From contig NZ_CP100445.1 of the NCBI RefSeq assembly GCF_024227435.1, forward strand, positions 2,725,369 to 2,789,368: a stretch of DNA of 64,000 nt. The letters run 5' to 3'. This DNA comes from Natrinema caseinilyticum (GTDB lineage: Archaea; Halobacteriota; Halobacteria; Halobacteriales; Natrialbaceae). Shown one piece after another: positions 17,976-26,586 of the stretch; positions within the stretch are counted from its first letter, which is position 1, and each line of letters opens with the position of its first letter. Under the pieces are notes generated by a model. The model was not told the DNA's origin. It did not search any database and worked only from the letters and a program-made list of their open reading frames with translations. The translations under genes were made by a program, and so were the position numbers.

Positions 17976-18184
17976 GGATCGTAGTCGGTGAACCGCTGTC
18001 CCCACGGCTCGCCGGACGGCGGCCAGCGAGAACTCGCTGGCCGCGACTTCGCGAGCGGGGTGTGCACTGCCTTTCGACGACTACCAGCGGCCGTCACCGA
18101 CGGCGAACGGCCGCTGCGGGTTCGGCGACCGCCCCTCGGAACTCTCGCGCGGCGTCCGAATACCGCCCACCGTTACCACCACCC

Positions 18185-18192
18185 ATATATTT
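18185..18192 (+). promoter_or_regulatory. TATA box for CoA ligase at 18221
   Basis: ATATATTT-type element about 30 bases before ATG 18221. Confidence 0.6.
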
Positions 18193-18220
18193 TTCATCTT
18201 GAACGACAAACGCGGATCAC

Positions 18221-19795
18221 ATGGAACTCGACGTCGTCCCCGCAGAGACGCTTTTAGCGTCGCCTTACGACGGCAACGTCGCACATCTGTTGGATCGAGC
18301 GGTCGCGGAACACCCCGACACCGTCGCGATCGAACACGCCGGCGAGTCGATCACGTACCGCGAATTCGGCGATCGCGTCGCACGGTTCGCCGGCGGGCTC
18401 CGGGAACTCGGCATCGAGGCCGGCGATCGAGTCGGCCTGTACATGCCAAACGGGATCCCGTTCTGTACCGCCGTCTGGGGCTGCTGTCACGCCGGCGTGA
18501 TCGCGAGTCCGCTCAACCCCGAGTACCGCCGGCGCGAAATCGAATACCAGCTCGATCACGCCGACGCCGAGGCGGTTATCGTCGAAGACGACGCCGAGGA
18601 CCACGTGCGCGAAGCGGTCGCGACCCTCGAGACCGACATCGTACGCGCGACGACCGAGGGTGAGCACCCGTCGGTGCTCGCACTCGGCGCGGGCCGCGCC
18701 GATGCCGCGGTCGTCGATCGGGCGGACGACGACGTCCTCCTCCAGCCGTACACGTCGGGCACGACCGGCCGGCCGAAAGGGGTCCTGCTGACCCACCGCA
18801 ACTTCCGGGTACAGATCGCACAGAGCGTCTCGAGTTACAGCGCCAGTCCGATCCAGGGCGACGGGATCATCGCCCTGCCGATGTACCACATCACCGGAAT
18901 GCTCGGGATGATGGCCTCGCTGTGTGCCGGCCGGACGCTGCACCTGCTCAGACCGGATCAGTGGGACCCGGAACTGGTCCTCGAGACGCTCGACGAACAC
19001 GACGTTCCGGCGTTCACCGGCGTCGCCGCGATGTTCGTGGATCTGCTCGAGGCCCACGACCCCGACGAGTACGACCTGTCGACGCTGGTCCGGGCGGGCC
19101 AGGGCGGGGACAAACTGCCGAAACCGACCCAGGAGCGCTTCGAGGAGGCGTTCGACGCTCCGCTCTCGGAGGGATACGGCCTGACGGAGACGACCGCGAC
19201 GTCACACACGATCCGGTGGTCGTCGCTCGGCAACCGGCCGGGCAGCGTCGGTCAGCCGGTCGGCCACACGCGCTCGAAGGTCGTCGACGAGGAGGGGACC
19301 GAACTGGGTCCCGGCGAGGAGGGCGAGATCCTCATCGCCGGCCCGCAGGTCATGAAGGGCTACTACGAGAACCCCGAGGCGAACGAGGCGGCGTTCACCG
19401 AGGACGGCTTCTTCCGCACCGGCGACGTCGGCACGCGAGACGAGGACAACTACTACTACATCAAGGGTCGGGAAAAGGAGATGATCCTGACCGCGGGCTA
19501 CAACGTCTATCCGCGCGAGATCGAAAACCTGCTGTACGAGCATCCGGCCATCCACGAGGCGGCCGTCTTCGGGGTTCCGGACGAGCGCCGCGGCGAGACC
19601 GTCGCCGCCGCCATCACGCCGAAAACGGGTGCCGACCTGACCGAAAGCGACGTCGAGGAGTACGTCCTCGGTGAACTCGCTCCGTACAAACACCCGCGGA
19701 TCGTCGAGATTCGTCGCGACCTTCCCAAGACGGGCAGCGGCAAGATCCGAAAGACGATGTTACGTGACGAGTTTATCGACGAACATGATCTGTGA
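18221..19795 (+). CDS. Acyl-CoA synthetase (class I adenylate-forming)
   Basis: 524 residues. LQPYTSGTTGRPKGVLLTHR (about 173-192) is the AMP-binding loop, SEGYGLTETTATS the A5 motif, FFRTGDVGTRDEDNYYYIKG the hinge region, and TGSGKIRKTML the catalytic-Lys motif. It converts a carboxylate to acyl-CoA. It is similar in length and motif order to the ligase at 12217-13791, so the two are likely paralogues with different substrates. It has its own TATA box. The MFS carrier 175 bases downstream may take up its substrate (inference). Confidence 0.93.
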   Translation: MELDVVPAETLLASPYDGNVAHLLDRAVAEHPDTVAIEHAGESITYREFGDRVARFAGGLRELGIEAGDRVGLYMPNGIPFCTAVWGCCHAGVIASPLNPEYRRREIEYQLDHADAEAVIVEDDAEDHVREAVATLETDIVRATTEGEHPSVLALGAGRADAAVVDRADDDVLLQPYTSGTTGRPKGVLLTHRNFRVQIAQSVSSYSASPIQGDGIIALPMYHITGMLGMMASLCAGRTLHLLRPDQWDPELVLETLDEHDVPAFTGVAAMFVDLLEAHDPDEYDLSTLVRAGQGGDKLPKPTQERFEEAFDAPLSEGYGLTETTATSHTIRWSSLGNRPGSVGQPVGHTRSKVVDEEGTELGPGEEGEILIAGPQVMKGYYENPEANEAAFTEDGFFRTGDVGTRDEDNYYYIKGREKEMILTAGYNVYPREIENLLYEHPAIHEAAVFGVPDERRGETVAAAITPKTGADLTESDVEEYVLGELAPYKHPRIVEIRRDLPKTGSGKIRKTMLRDEFIDEHDL

Positions 19796-19969
19796 TCGTA
19801 CCGGGAGACCCTCTCCCACCCCGGCCCGCACGCCGACGGCCGATCGTGGTGCAGGAGCGCCGAGTGGCCCGTTTCGTCCGGTCGGGCGCGTCGACCTGGT
19901 CGGGGCGGACCGGCGAGTTCGCTCCCCGTCGCCCGCTCGACCGAAGTCCCTCCGTGCCGGCCGGAGCCG

Positions 19970-21262
19970 ATGACTGACGAGTCGTCCTACTCGTCGTCGG
20001 AGATCAGGACGATCGCCCTCGCGGTCATCGCCGGCGTCTTCTTCGGCGGCGTCGCGACGGGGGTCGCGTTCCCGACGCTGCCGCTGCTCGACGAGAAGCT
20101 CGTGATTAGTGCGATCATGCTGTCCGTGATCCTCTCGGCAAACCGCATCGCGCGGCTGTTCGTCAACACGCCGGCGGGGACGGTCATCGATCGCGTGGGC
20201 GCGCGAAAACCGATGATATTCGGGCTGTTCACGCAAGCGCTGGCTCCCTTCGGCTACATCGTGGGCCTGTACACACCTCCGGCCGAACTCGGGACCGTCC
20301 CACTGCTCGGCGGCGTCTCTCTGCCCGGTGTCGTCTTCGTCCTCTCCCGACTGTTCTGGGGTATCGGGAGCGCCTTCGTCTTCCTCGGCGCATTCGCGAC
20401 GATCACGCACGTCACGACGGCCGACAACCGCGGCCGGTGGGTCGGGTACATGCGCGGCGGCCAGTCGCTCGGCTTTCCGACCGGACTCGTCGTCGGCGGT
20501 CTCCTGACGGACGTCGCCAGCATGGAAGCGGCGTTTCTCGTCGCGGGCGGTCTCGCGTTGCTCGCCGGTATCGTCGCGACGCTCGTCCTGCCGAACGTCC
20601 ACGCCGGCGCTGAGGGACGATCCGCGAGTCTCCGCGAGGTCCCGTCGCTGCTCGCCGGCAACCCCGCCGTCGTCCTGGTCGGCTACGGAAACTTCGCGGT
20701 GCGATTCCTGTGGGGCGGCATTCTCCTCACGACGCTCGCCCGATACGCACACGATTTCGGCCTCGAGCTGTCGGCGCTCGATGCCGCCGGCATCAGCGGA
20801 ATGGTCATGGGCCTCGGCGTTCTCACGTCGGGATCGATGACGATCGCGACCGGCAGGGTGTCGGATCTGGTCAGCGACCGGACGCTGCTGACCATTCCGG
20901 CGTTTCTGTCGATGGGTGCCGGCTTTCTGGTCATCGCGTACGTTCCGACGATCGAGGCGCTCCTCGGCGCGATCGTCCTCCTCGGGGCCGGGATGGGCGC
21001 GGCCGCACCAGCGCTGCTCGCGATCGTGGGCGATCTCACGCCCGGCGACGAACTCGGACGAATGGGCGGTGCGTACCAGGTCATGGGTGACATCGGGCTC
21101 AGTCTCGGCCCGCTGGTCGCGATTCCGGCCGTCGACAGCTGGTTCGGGTATCGATCGACGTACATTCTCTGTGCCGCACTCGTCTTGAGCTGTCTGACTA
21201 TCGTGTCGGTCCCGCTGCTTCGCAACCCCGAGGTCTCGAGAACCGGCGTCAAAGCGGACTAG
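19970..21262 (+). CDS. MFS transporter
   Basis: 430 residues with about 12 membrane segments. NTPAGTVIDRVGARKPMIFG is the loop 2-3 MFS signature (DRxGRR-like), and a second copy-like ATGRVSDLVSDRTLL lies between segments 8 and 9. A weak GGAG four bases before the ATG suggests translation from a longer transcript, perhaps with the CoA ligase upstream. Substrate unknown; uptake of an organic acid or export of a metabolite is possible. Confidence 0.9.
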   Translation: MTDESSYSSSEIRTIALAVIAGVFFGGVATGVAFPTLPLLDEKLVISAIMLSVILSANRIARLFVNTPAGTVIDRVGARKPMIFGLFTQALAPFGYIVGLYTPPAELGTVPLLGGVSLPGVVFVLSRLFWGIGSAFVFLGAFATITHVTTADNRGRWVGYMRGGQSLGFPTGLVVGGLLTDVASMEAAFLVAGGLALLAGIVATLVLPNVHAGAEGRSASLREVPSLLAGNPAVVLVGYGNFAVRFLWGGILLTTLARYAHDFGLELSALDAAGISGMVMGLGVLTSGSMTIATGRVSDLVSDRTLLTIPAFLSMGAGFLVIAYVPTIEALLGAIVLLGAGMGAAAPALLAIVGDLTPGDELGRMGGAYQVMGDIGLSLGPLVAIPAVDSWFGYRSTYILCAALVLSCLTIVSVPLLRNPEVSRTGVKAD

Positions 21263-21396
21263 CGGTCGGCTTCGACGAGCCGATTTCACGGCGGCCGACT
21301 CGAGCCGTCCGGCACCAGTTCTCTGGGTTCGCTTTACCGATTCGAGCGGGCACTCTCGTCGGTGTACTCGGTCCGCCCTGGTGGCGGTCGCGAAGC

Positions 21397-21404
21397 TTTC
21401 ATAT
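21397..21404 (+). promoter_or_regulatory. TATA-like element for the molybdopterin gene
   Basis: TTTCATAT, 25-32 bases before ATG 21429. This fits a leaderless transcript. Confidence 0.55.
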
Positions 21405-21428
21405 CCGCTCGGCCGTCATTGCTATATA

Positions 21429-22922
21429 ATGTCTCCCACATTAGATCGCGCGCGCCCGCTGCTCCCCTCGGTCGGCGTGGCGCTCGCTGCGGGACTCGCC
21501 GCCGTGGGGGGGTCGTACCTGGCCGTCGGCCGACGGCCGGCTTTCGTCGTGACGCCGGTGGATCGAGTCGTCCTCGCAGTCAGCCCCGACGCGCTCGTTG
21601 CCTTCGCGATCACCGAACTCGGATCGCTCGGCCACCAGTTGGCACTCGTAACAGCACTCGCACTGACGTGCGTCCTCTTCGGCCTGGCGGCCCTTCCCGG
21701 CGTGCTGGCCTCGCAAGGTGGCAGGCCCGCCGTCGGCGTGGTCACCGGGGTGGTCCTCCCGGGTGCCGTCGCGTTCGGGCTGACCGGCTCGTCGGTATCG
21801 AGCGTCGGCACCGCCGCTGGGACGGGACTCGTCGTGCTGGTAACGGCCGGGACGGCCGGACTCGGCGCCGGCGAGGACGCCTCCCCCCGCTCGTTCGGTC
21901 GGCGGCGCGTTCTCGGCGCCGTCGGGTCGGCGATCGGTGTGAGCGCGCTCGGGCTCTTCGTCCGCGGATCCGGTGACGGGTCCTCACAGCCCGGTCTCGA
22001 CGTCCCCGAGGACGCCCGGCCCGAGGTTCGACAGCTGCTCACGCAGGCCAAAAACAGGTCGCTCGCCGTCGACGGACTCGAGCCGTTGGTCAGCACGGAC
22101 TTCTACGAGGTCGACATCAACAACATCGACCCCGACGTCGACCGCGAAACGTGGACCCTCTCTCTCACGGGGGCCGTCGAGGAGGAAGCGGAGTACGACT
22201 TCGCGGACATCGAAGCGATGGACCGCGGGGACCGGTTCGTGACGCTGCGCTGCGTCGGTGATCAGCTCAACGGCCGGCAGATGGATACCGCCCTCTGGAG
22301 CGGCGTTCCCGTCGCGGCGCTCCTCGAAGCGGCGAACCCCGACGGCGATCGAGTCGTCCTGCACGGGGCCGACGGCTACTACAACGAGTTTCCGCTCGAG
22401 GCGCTGCGGCCCGGGCTGTTGGCCTACCGAATGAACGGTCGGCCGCTGCCGCGGGCCCACGGCGCGCCGCTGCGCGCCCTGGTTCCGGGCCACTGGGGTG
22501 AGATCAACGTGAAGTGGCTCACCGAGATCGAGGTTCGCGACGAAGACACCAGAGGCTACTGGGAGTACCGCGGCTGGCACGGCACCGGCCCGGTTCACAC
22601 CGTGGCAAAGCTCTGGCAGGTCAATCACCTCGGAAGCGGCCGGATCGAGGTGGCCGGTCACGCCTACGCCGGGACCAGGGCCATCGAGACCGTCGAGGTC
22701 TCGACCGACGGCGGCGACACCTGGACCGAAGCGGAACTGTCCGACCCCCTCCCGGGTGAGGACGTCTGGCGACAGTGGCGCCACGAGTACGGGGCCGCCG
22801 GGACGCACGAGGTGATCGTTCGAGCGCGCGACGGGAACGGCACCCTCCAGTTCCCCGACGAGGACGGTCCGAAGCCAGACGGCGCTACCGGTTGGGTTTC
22901 CCAAACTGTCAGGCCGCGGTGA
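21429..22922 (+). CDS. Membrane-anchored molybdopterin oxidoreductase, sulfite-oxidase family
   Basis: 497 residues. Residues 10-150 hold four hydrophobic segments (about 12-34, 55-90, 102-120, 128-148). A twin-Arg-like loop (SFGRRRVLGAVGSAIGVSAL, 155-174) and a fifth hydrophobic stretch follow. Residues about 215-380 form the molybdopterin domain, with VTLRCVGDQLNG giving the molybdenum-ligand Cys275 and APLRALVPGHWG typical of YedY/SUOX. Residues about 395-497 form the Ig-like dimerisation domain (IETVEVSTDGGDTWTEAEL). The catalytic part probably faces outside. Substrate could be sulfite or another sulfoxide/oxyanion. ATG 21429 is fixed by the TATA element. Confidence 0.9.
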   Translation: MSPTLDRARPLLPSVGVALAAGLAAVGGSYLAVGRRPAFVVTPVDRVVLAVSPDALVAFAITELGSLGHQLALVTALALTCVLFGLAALPGVLASQGGRPAVGVVTGVVLPGAVAFGLTGSSVSSVGTAAGTGLVVLVTAGTAGLGAGEDASPRSFGRRRVLGAVGSAIGVSALGLFVRGSGDGSSQPGLDVPEDARPEVRQLLTQAKNRSLAVDGLEPLVSTDFYEVDINNIDPDVDRETWTLSLTGAVEEEAEYDFADIEAMDRGDRFVTLRCVGDQLNGRQMDTALWSGVPVAALLEAANPDGDRVVLHGADGYYNEFPLEALRPGLLAYRMNGRPLPRAHGAPLRALVPGHWGEINVKWLTEIEVRDEDTRGYWEYRGWHGTGPVHTVAKLWQVNHLGSGRIEVAGHAYAGTRAIETVEVSTDGGDTWTEAELSDPLPGEDVWRQWRHEYGAAGTHEVIVRARDGNGTLQFPDEDGPKPDGATGWVSQTVRPR

Positions 22923-23071
22923 GATCCGGGCGGCTCGGCGAGGGACCGTCGTCCGTACTGTCCCCGTTCGTCATCGGAGGCGATCCCCGTTTCCGCGCGT
23001 CGGATTCGACGCCAGCTACGGAAATACCAACTGATGATGTATCAATTGTATAAAAACTGGGAACAACTATT

Positions 23072-23082
23072 GAAACAGTTTC
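23072..23082. promoter_or_regulatory. 11-bp inverted repeat upstream of ABC importer promoter
   Basis: GAAACAGTTTC, symmetric except at the centre, ending 14 bases upstream of the TATA box at 23097. It could be an operator of the importer operon. No regulator gene is adjacent. Confidence 0.4.
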
Positions 23083-23096
23083 TAAAAAACGTGATG

Positions 23097-23104
23097 TTTA
23101 TATG
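23097..23104 (+). promoter_or_regulatory. TATA box of ABC importer operon
   Basis: TTTATATG. Transcription would begin near 23128, giving an untranslated leader of about 20 bases before ATG 23149. Confidence 0.65.
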
Positions 23105-23148
23105 GTTGTAGCAGGACGCTAGCATTGCACAAGCGAGATTGAGAATAG

Positions 23149-24567
23149 ATGACACGCGACAATATCAACAGGCGACGGGTGCTTTCGGCAGCCGGTACAG
23201 GAATCGCTGCAGCCGCAGCAGGCTGCTTAGGTGGCGGTGGAGGTAACAATAGCAACGAGGTCCACTTCATCACGGACTACTACAACGGTGCTTGGGAACA
23301 GTTGTGGGGCGAGTTGGAGTCGGAGTACGAGGGCGACAACGACGTCAAACTGAATATCGAAGAGGCTGGGATGTCCGGTTCCCAGGAGAGTCGCCTCGCC
23401 CAGTTGATTCAGGCGGGCAACCCGCCGGACGCAAACACCTCCACGTTCGACCAGGTGGCCGACATCTGGTCGACCGGCCAGCTCGAGACCGTCAACGACG
23501 TCGTCTCGTCGATAGAGGAGGTGAACGGGGAACTGCAGCCCCAAGGGGCGTTCCTCGGTGAAGGGGATAACCTCTTCCAGATCCCGCATGGTAGTTACGT
23601 TTCGAACTTCCAGTACCGACAGGACGTCTACGATGATCTCGGTCTGTCGGAACCGGAGACATTCCAGGATATCCTCGACAACGCCAAGGCCATCGACGAG
23701 TCGGACGAACACGACGCCCGCGGGTACGGGCTCGCAGGAAAGAAGACCGGCAAGAGCCAGGACGAGTACCTGGTCCTGGCGGCGAGCGCGGGCATCCCTC
23801 CCCTCGGCATCCGCTGGAAGGACCCGAGTGCGAAAGAAGAGTTCGAGATTCACTTCCCCGAGGAGGAGGTGACGACGGTACTGCAGTTCTGTAAAGACAT
23901 CTCCCAGTACTCGCCCGACCCGACCAGCATCGGCTGGGCGGAGTCGCTCGGCGGGTGGGCGCAGGGCCAGTACGCTCAGCAGTACCACCTCAACGCCTGG
24001 CCGGTCGGCGTCGCGGCACAAACGGCCGAGGCCCAGGACAGCGACGCCCTGCGCGGGCTGGCCAAGGCCACGCAGGTCATGGCGTATCCGACCTGGAGCG
24101 AGATCAGTGCGGACGAGAACTGGTTGTCCGCCCCGACCCCCGACGGCTATCACATCTTCTCGAGAGGCGGGAACGTGGATCAAGCCAAGGAGTGGTTCAA
24201 GTGGGTCTACGGCAACAGCTTGGAGCAAACCGCGAGCTTCTACGAGACGGATCCGGGCCGGTTCCTGCCGATCTACGCCGACGTACTCGACTCCGACGCG
24301 TTCAAGAACACGGACATCATGAAGGCCCACCCCCACCTGTACGAGAAGCTCAAGAAAACCCAGGACGAGATCCTCGGCAACCACTACGGCAGCGTCGACG
24401 CGGCCAACACCTCCTCGCCCATAGCGCTGTACATGGCGCGACAGTGGTTCTACGGCGAGATGATCAACCGCGTGGTCACCGACTCGATGTCCATCCAGGA
24501 AACCTACGAGTGGGGCCGCAGCGAACTCGAGAAGGCCTTCTCGGACGCTCAGGAACAGTTCGGATAA
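23149..24567 (+). CDS. ABC transporter substrate-binding lipoprotein (family 1, Tat-exported)
   Basis: 472 residues. NRRRVLSAAG near residues 7-16 is a Tat motif, and AAAAGCLGGG puts the lipidated Cys at 26, followed by a Gly/Asn linker. The mature part is a family 1 (sugar-type) binding protein: NEVHFITDYYNGAWEQLWG, ANTSTFDQVADIWSTGQLE, SRGGNVDQAKEWFKWVYG. It would capture the ligand outside the membrane and deliver it to the two permeases downstream. It is first in a four-gene operon (23149-27672). Sugars, polyols or glycerol-phosphate-like solutes are usual for the family; the actual ligand is unknown. Confidence 0.93.
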   Translation: MTRDNINRRRVLSAAGTGIAAAAAGCLGGGGGNNSNEVHFITDYYNGAWEQLWGELESEYEGDNDVKLNIEEAGMSGSQESRLAQLIQAGNPPDANTSTFDQVADIWSTGQLETVNDVVSSIEEVNGELQPQGAFLGEGDNLFQIPHGSYVSNFQYRQDVYDDLGLSEPETFQDILDNAKAIDESDEHDARGYGLAGKKTGKSQDEYLVLAASAGIPPLGIRWKDPSAKEEFEIHFPEEEVTTVLQFCKDISQYSPDPTSIGWAESLGGWAQGQYAQQYHLNAWPVGVAAQTAEAQDSDALRGLAKATQVMAYPTWSEISADENWLSAPTPDGYHIFSRGGNVDQAKEWFKWVYGNSLEQTASFYETDPGRFLPIYADVLDSDAFKNTDIMKAHPHLYEKLKKTQDEILGNHYGSVDAANTSSPIALYMARQWFYGEMINRVVTDSMSIQETYEWGRSELEKAFSDAQEQFG

Positions 24568-24649
24568 TCGACCGCAGATTTATTGCCGATTCATTTGACA
24601 CGTCCGGCGCAAAACGAATCATATACTGCCAACCGTGAGATTAACATAC

Positions 24650-24715
24650 ATGGGTGCAGAGAATCGCATACGGACGACCATGAGAATAACGGACACGGAT
24701 ACAGAGGTAACCTAA
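24650..24715 (+). CDS. Possible 21-codon leader ORF inside the ABC operon
   Basis: ATG 24650 lies 28 bases after a TATA-like CATATA (24620-24625), the leaderless position. The frame begins MGAENRIRTTMRIT and ends at TAA 24713-24715, two bases before the permease ATG. GAGGT (24704-24708) inside it is the permease ribosome site. It could mark an internal promoter with coupled translation. Function unknown. Confidence 0.3.
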   Translation: MGAENRIRTTMRITDTDTEVT

Positions 24716-24717
24716 CT

Positions 24718-25671
24718 ATGGCTAGTGAAACTGGAGAATCGGTTCGACCCCAACGGGCATACATCCCGTGGGACGATTTGCCCGTGAATCGGGAGACCGT
24801 CGCCGGGTTTGGGACCGTTCTTCCGGTCATCGTACTGTACTTACTCATTGCGGTGCTCCCGGTCGCCTTCGCGTTCTGGGCATCGTTACACGACATTCAC
24901 ACGCTCAATCCCGTGTGGGAGTGGGCTGGTATCGATAACTACGCACAGGTCCTGGAGATTTCCATGTTCTGGGGCTCGCTGTGGCGGGGTATCGTTTACA
25001 TGGTCGGTAGCACGCTCATCCAACTCGCTGTGGGCCTCTGGATGGCGCTCGTACTTAACCGCATCACCCGCGGCCAGAAGCTGCTCACCGCGGTGGTCTT
25101 CACCGCGTACCTGATCCCGACGATCATCGTCTCGCTGATCGCGCTTCGGGTGTTCGACCCGCAGGGGGGCGTGTTCCAGATGCTCGGTGCTGAGTGGTTC
25201 AGCCTGTGGGACGCCAACCAGGCACCGCTGGGATCGCAGACGTGGGCCATGCCGCTGCTGATCCTCATCGGCACGTGGAAGTTCTCCGTCTTCATCACCA
25301 TCTTCACGCTCGCGCAGCTCCGCGCTATTCCGAACCGGTTCTACGAGGCGGCGAAGGTGTGCGGAGCGAACCGGTGGCAGATGTTCCGGGATATCACGCT
25401 GCCGCGTCTCACGGGAATTATCCTGGTCGTCGTCCTGCTCCGGTCGATCTTCATGTTCAACAAGTTCGACATCATCTGGCAGCTTACGCGGGGCGGCCCC
25501 GGTAACGCCACGACCACGCTTCCCGTACTCGCCTACAAGACCGTCTACACCGATCAGGCGTACGGACTCGCAAACGCAATCTCCGTCGTCATGTTCCTCT
25601 TCCTGCTCGTCGGGGCGATCGGCTACTTCCTGGTGTTCAATCCGAGCGAAGAGGTGGAAACGACAGCATGA
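24718..25671 (+). CDS. ABC transporter permease (MalF/UgpA-like)
   Basis: 317 residues with about six membrane segments. The first is at about 25-50 (FGTVLPVIVLYLLIAVLPVA). The cytoplasmic EAA loop reads FYEAAKVCGANRWQMFRDIT, which contacts the ATPase. The frame is open to 24583, but the upstream part is not family-like; GAGGT nine bases before ATG 24718 supports this start. It pairs with the permease at 25668, whose start overlaps its stop by four bases. Confidence 0.92.
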   Translation: MASETGESVRPQRAYIPWDDLPVNRETVAGFGTVLPVIVLYLLIAVLPVAFAFWASLHDIHTLNPVWEWAGIDNYAQVLEISMFWGSLWRGIVYMVGSTLIQLAVGLWMALVLNRITRGQKLLTAVVFTAYLIPTIIVSLIALRVFDPQGGVFQMLGAEWFSLWDANQAPLGSQTWAMPLLILIGTWKFSVFITIFTLAQLRAIPNRFYEAAKVCGANRWQMFRDITLPRLTGIILVVVLLRSIFMFNKFDIIWQLTRGGPGNATTTLPVLAYKTVYTDQAYGLANAISVVMFLFLLVGAIGYFLVFNPSEEVETTA

Positions 25672-26540
25672 GTCAAAGCGAACCACCGGGAGGCCTGTTT
25701 GGCCTCTCATACGACCGCGAAAGTGAGCTCTTCGAAACGTTGAAGCTCGTCAGCACCGGCATAATCGTTCTCATCGGCGTCTGGCCGATCTACTGGATGA
25801 CCCAACTCGCGTTCACCGAGTACGAGGTCGTCGAACGGACCGTCTCCGTCTTTCCCACGCCTGAGCTATTCACGTTCAGCAACTTCGCGATCCTGACGGA
25901 GCCGAAGATGTACACCTACATCTTCAACACGACCGTGGTGGCCATCGGCACCATCATCACGGTCGTCGTCGTCTCGCTGGTCGCCGGATACGGTCTCGCG
26001 CGCCTGGAGTTCCCGCAGAAGGAAAACTTCGCGCGGATCCTCCTGATCGGGTACCTCTTCAGCCCCATCGTCATCGGCATTCCGCTCTATCAGATCTGGC
26101 GAACCCTCGGGCTGCTCGGCGCCCGCGTCGGACTCATCATCGCACTGTCGGCCATCTCGATGCCCTTCGCGGTGTGGCTGATGTGGAAGTACATCATGAC
26201 GATTCCGGAGGCCCACGAGGAGGCCGCGTGGGTCGACGGTGCCTCGCGCTGGCGTGGCTTCCGCGACGTCGTCGTTCCCCAGTGCCGACCGGCGATCATC
26301 GCCGCGGCCCTGTTCGCCTTCGCGATCGCCTGGAACGACTTCACGTTCGCGGAGATTCTCCTCCCAGCGACCGACACCACGACGTTCGCCCCCGGCGTCC
26401 TCCGGGAGATGGGGCAGTCTCAGTTCCTGCCGGACGCCTACCTGATGGCGGTGTCGCTAGCCATGACGCTGCCGCCGCTGCTGTTCGCGTACTTCATGCA
26501 GAGCTACCTGCTGAAGGGCTTCCAGGTCAGAGCGCTCTGA
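25668..26540 (+). CDS. ABC transporter permease (MalG/UgpE-like)
   Basis: 290 residues, about six membrane segments. The EAA loop is EEAAWVDGASRWRGFRDVVV. Start ATG overlaps the upstream stop (ATGA), so translation is coupled. The C-terminus PPLLFAYFMQSYLLKGFQV is typical of MalG/UgpE-like subunits. It forms the membrane channel together with the upstream permease. Confidence 0.93.
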   Translation: MSQSEPPGGLFGLSYDRESELFETLKLVSTGIIVLIGVWPIYWMTQLAFTEYEVVERTVSVFPTPELFTFSNFAILTEPKMYTYIFNTTVVAIGTIITVVVVSLVAGYGLARLEFPQKENFARILLIGYLFSPIVIGIPLYQIWRTLGLLGARVGLIIALSAISMPFAVWLMWKYIMTIPEAHEEAAWVDGASRWRGFRDVVVPQCRPAIIAAALFAFAIAWNDFTFAEILLPATDTTTFAPGVLREMGQSQFLPDAYLMAVSLAMTLPPLLFAYFMQSYLLKGFQVRAL

Positions 26541-26586
26541 CGGTGCACCGAATTACAACTACCATCCACGATCAACACAACAACCC

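Noticed and set aside
23060..23076. GGAACAACTATTGAAAC as another IclR-operator copy
   Set aside because: It shares the GTTTCAAT half on the minus strand with the site at 61494, but its ends are GGAAC and GAAAC in the same direction, not inverted, so it does not fit the repeat.
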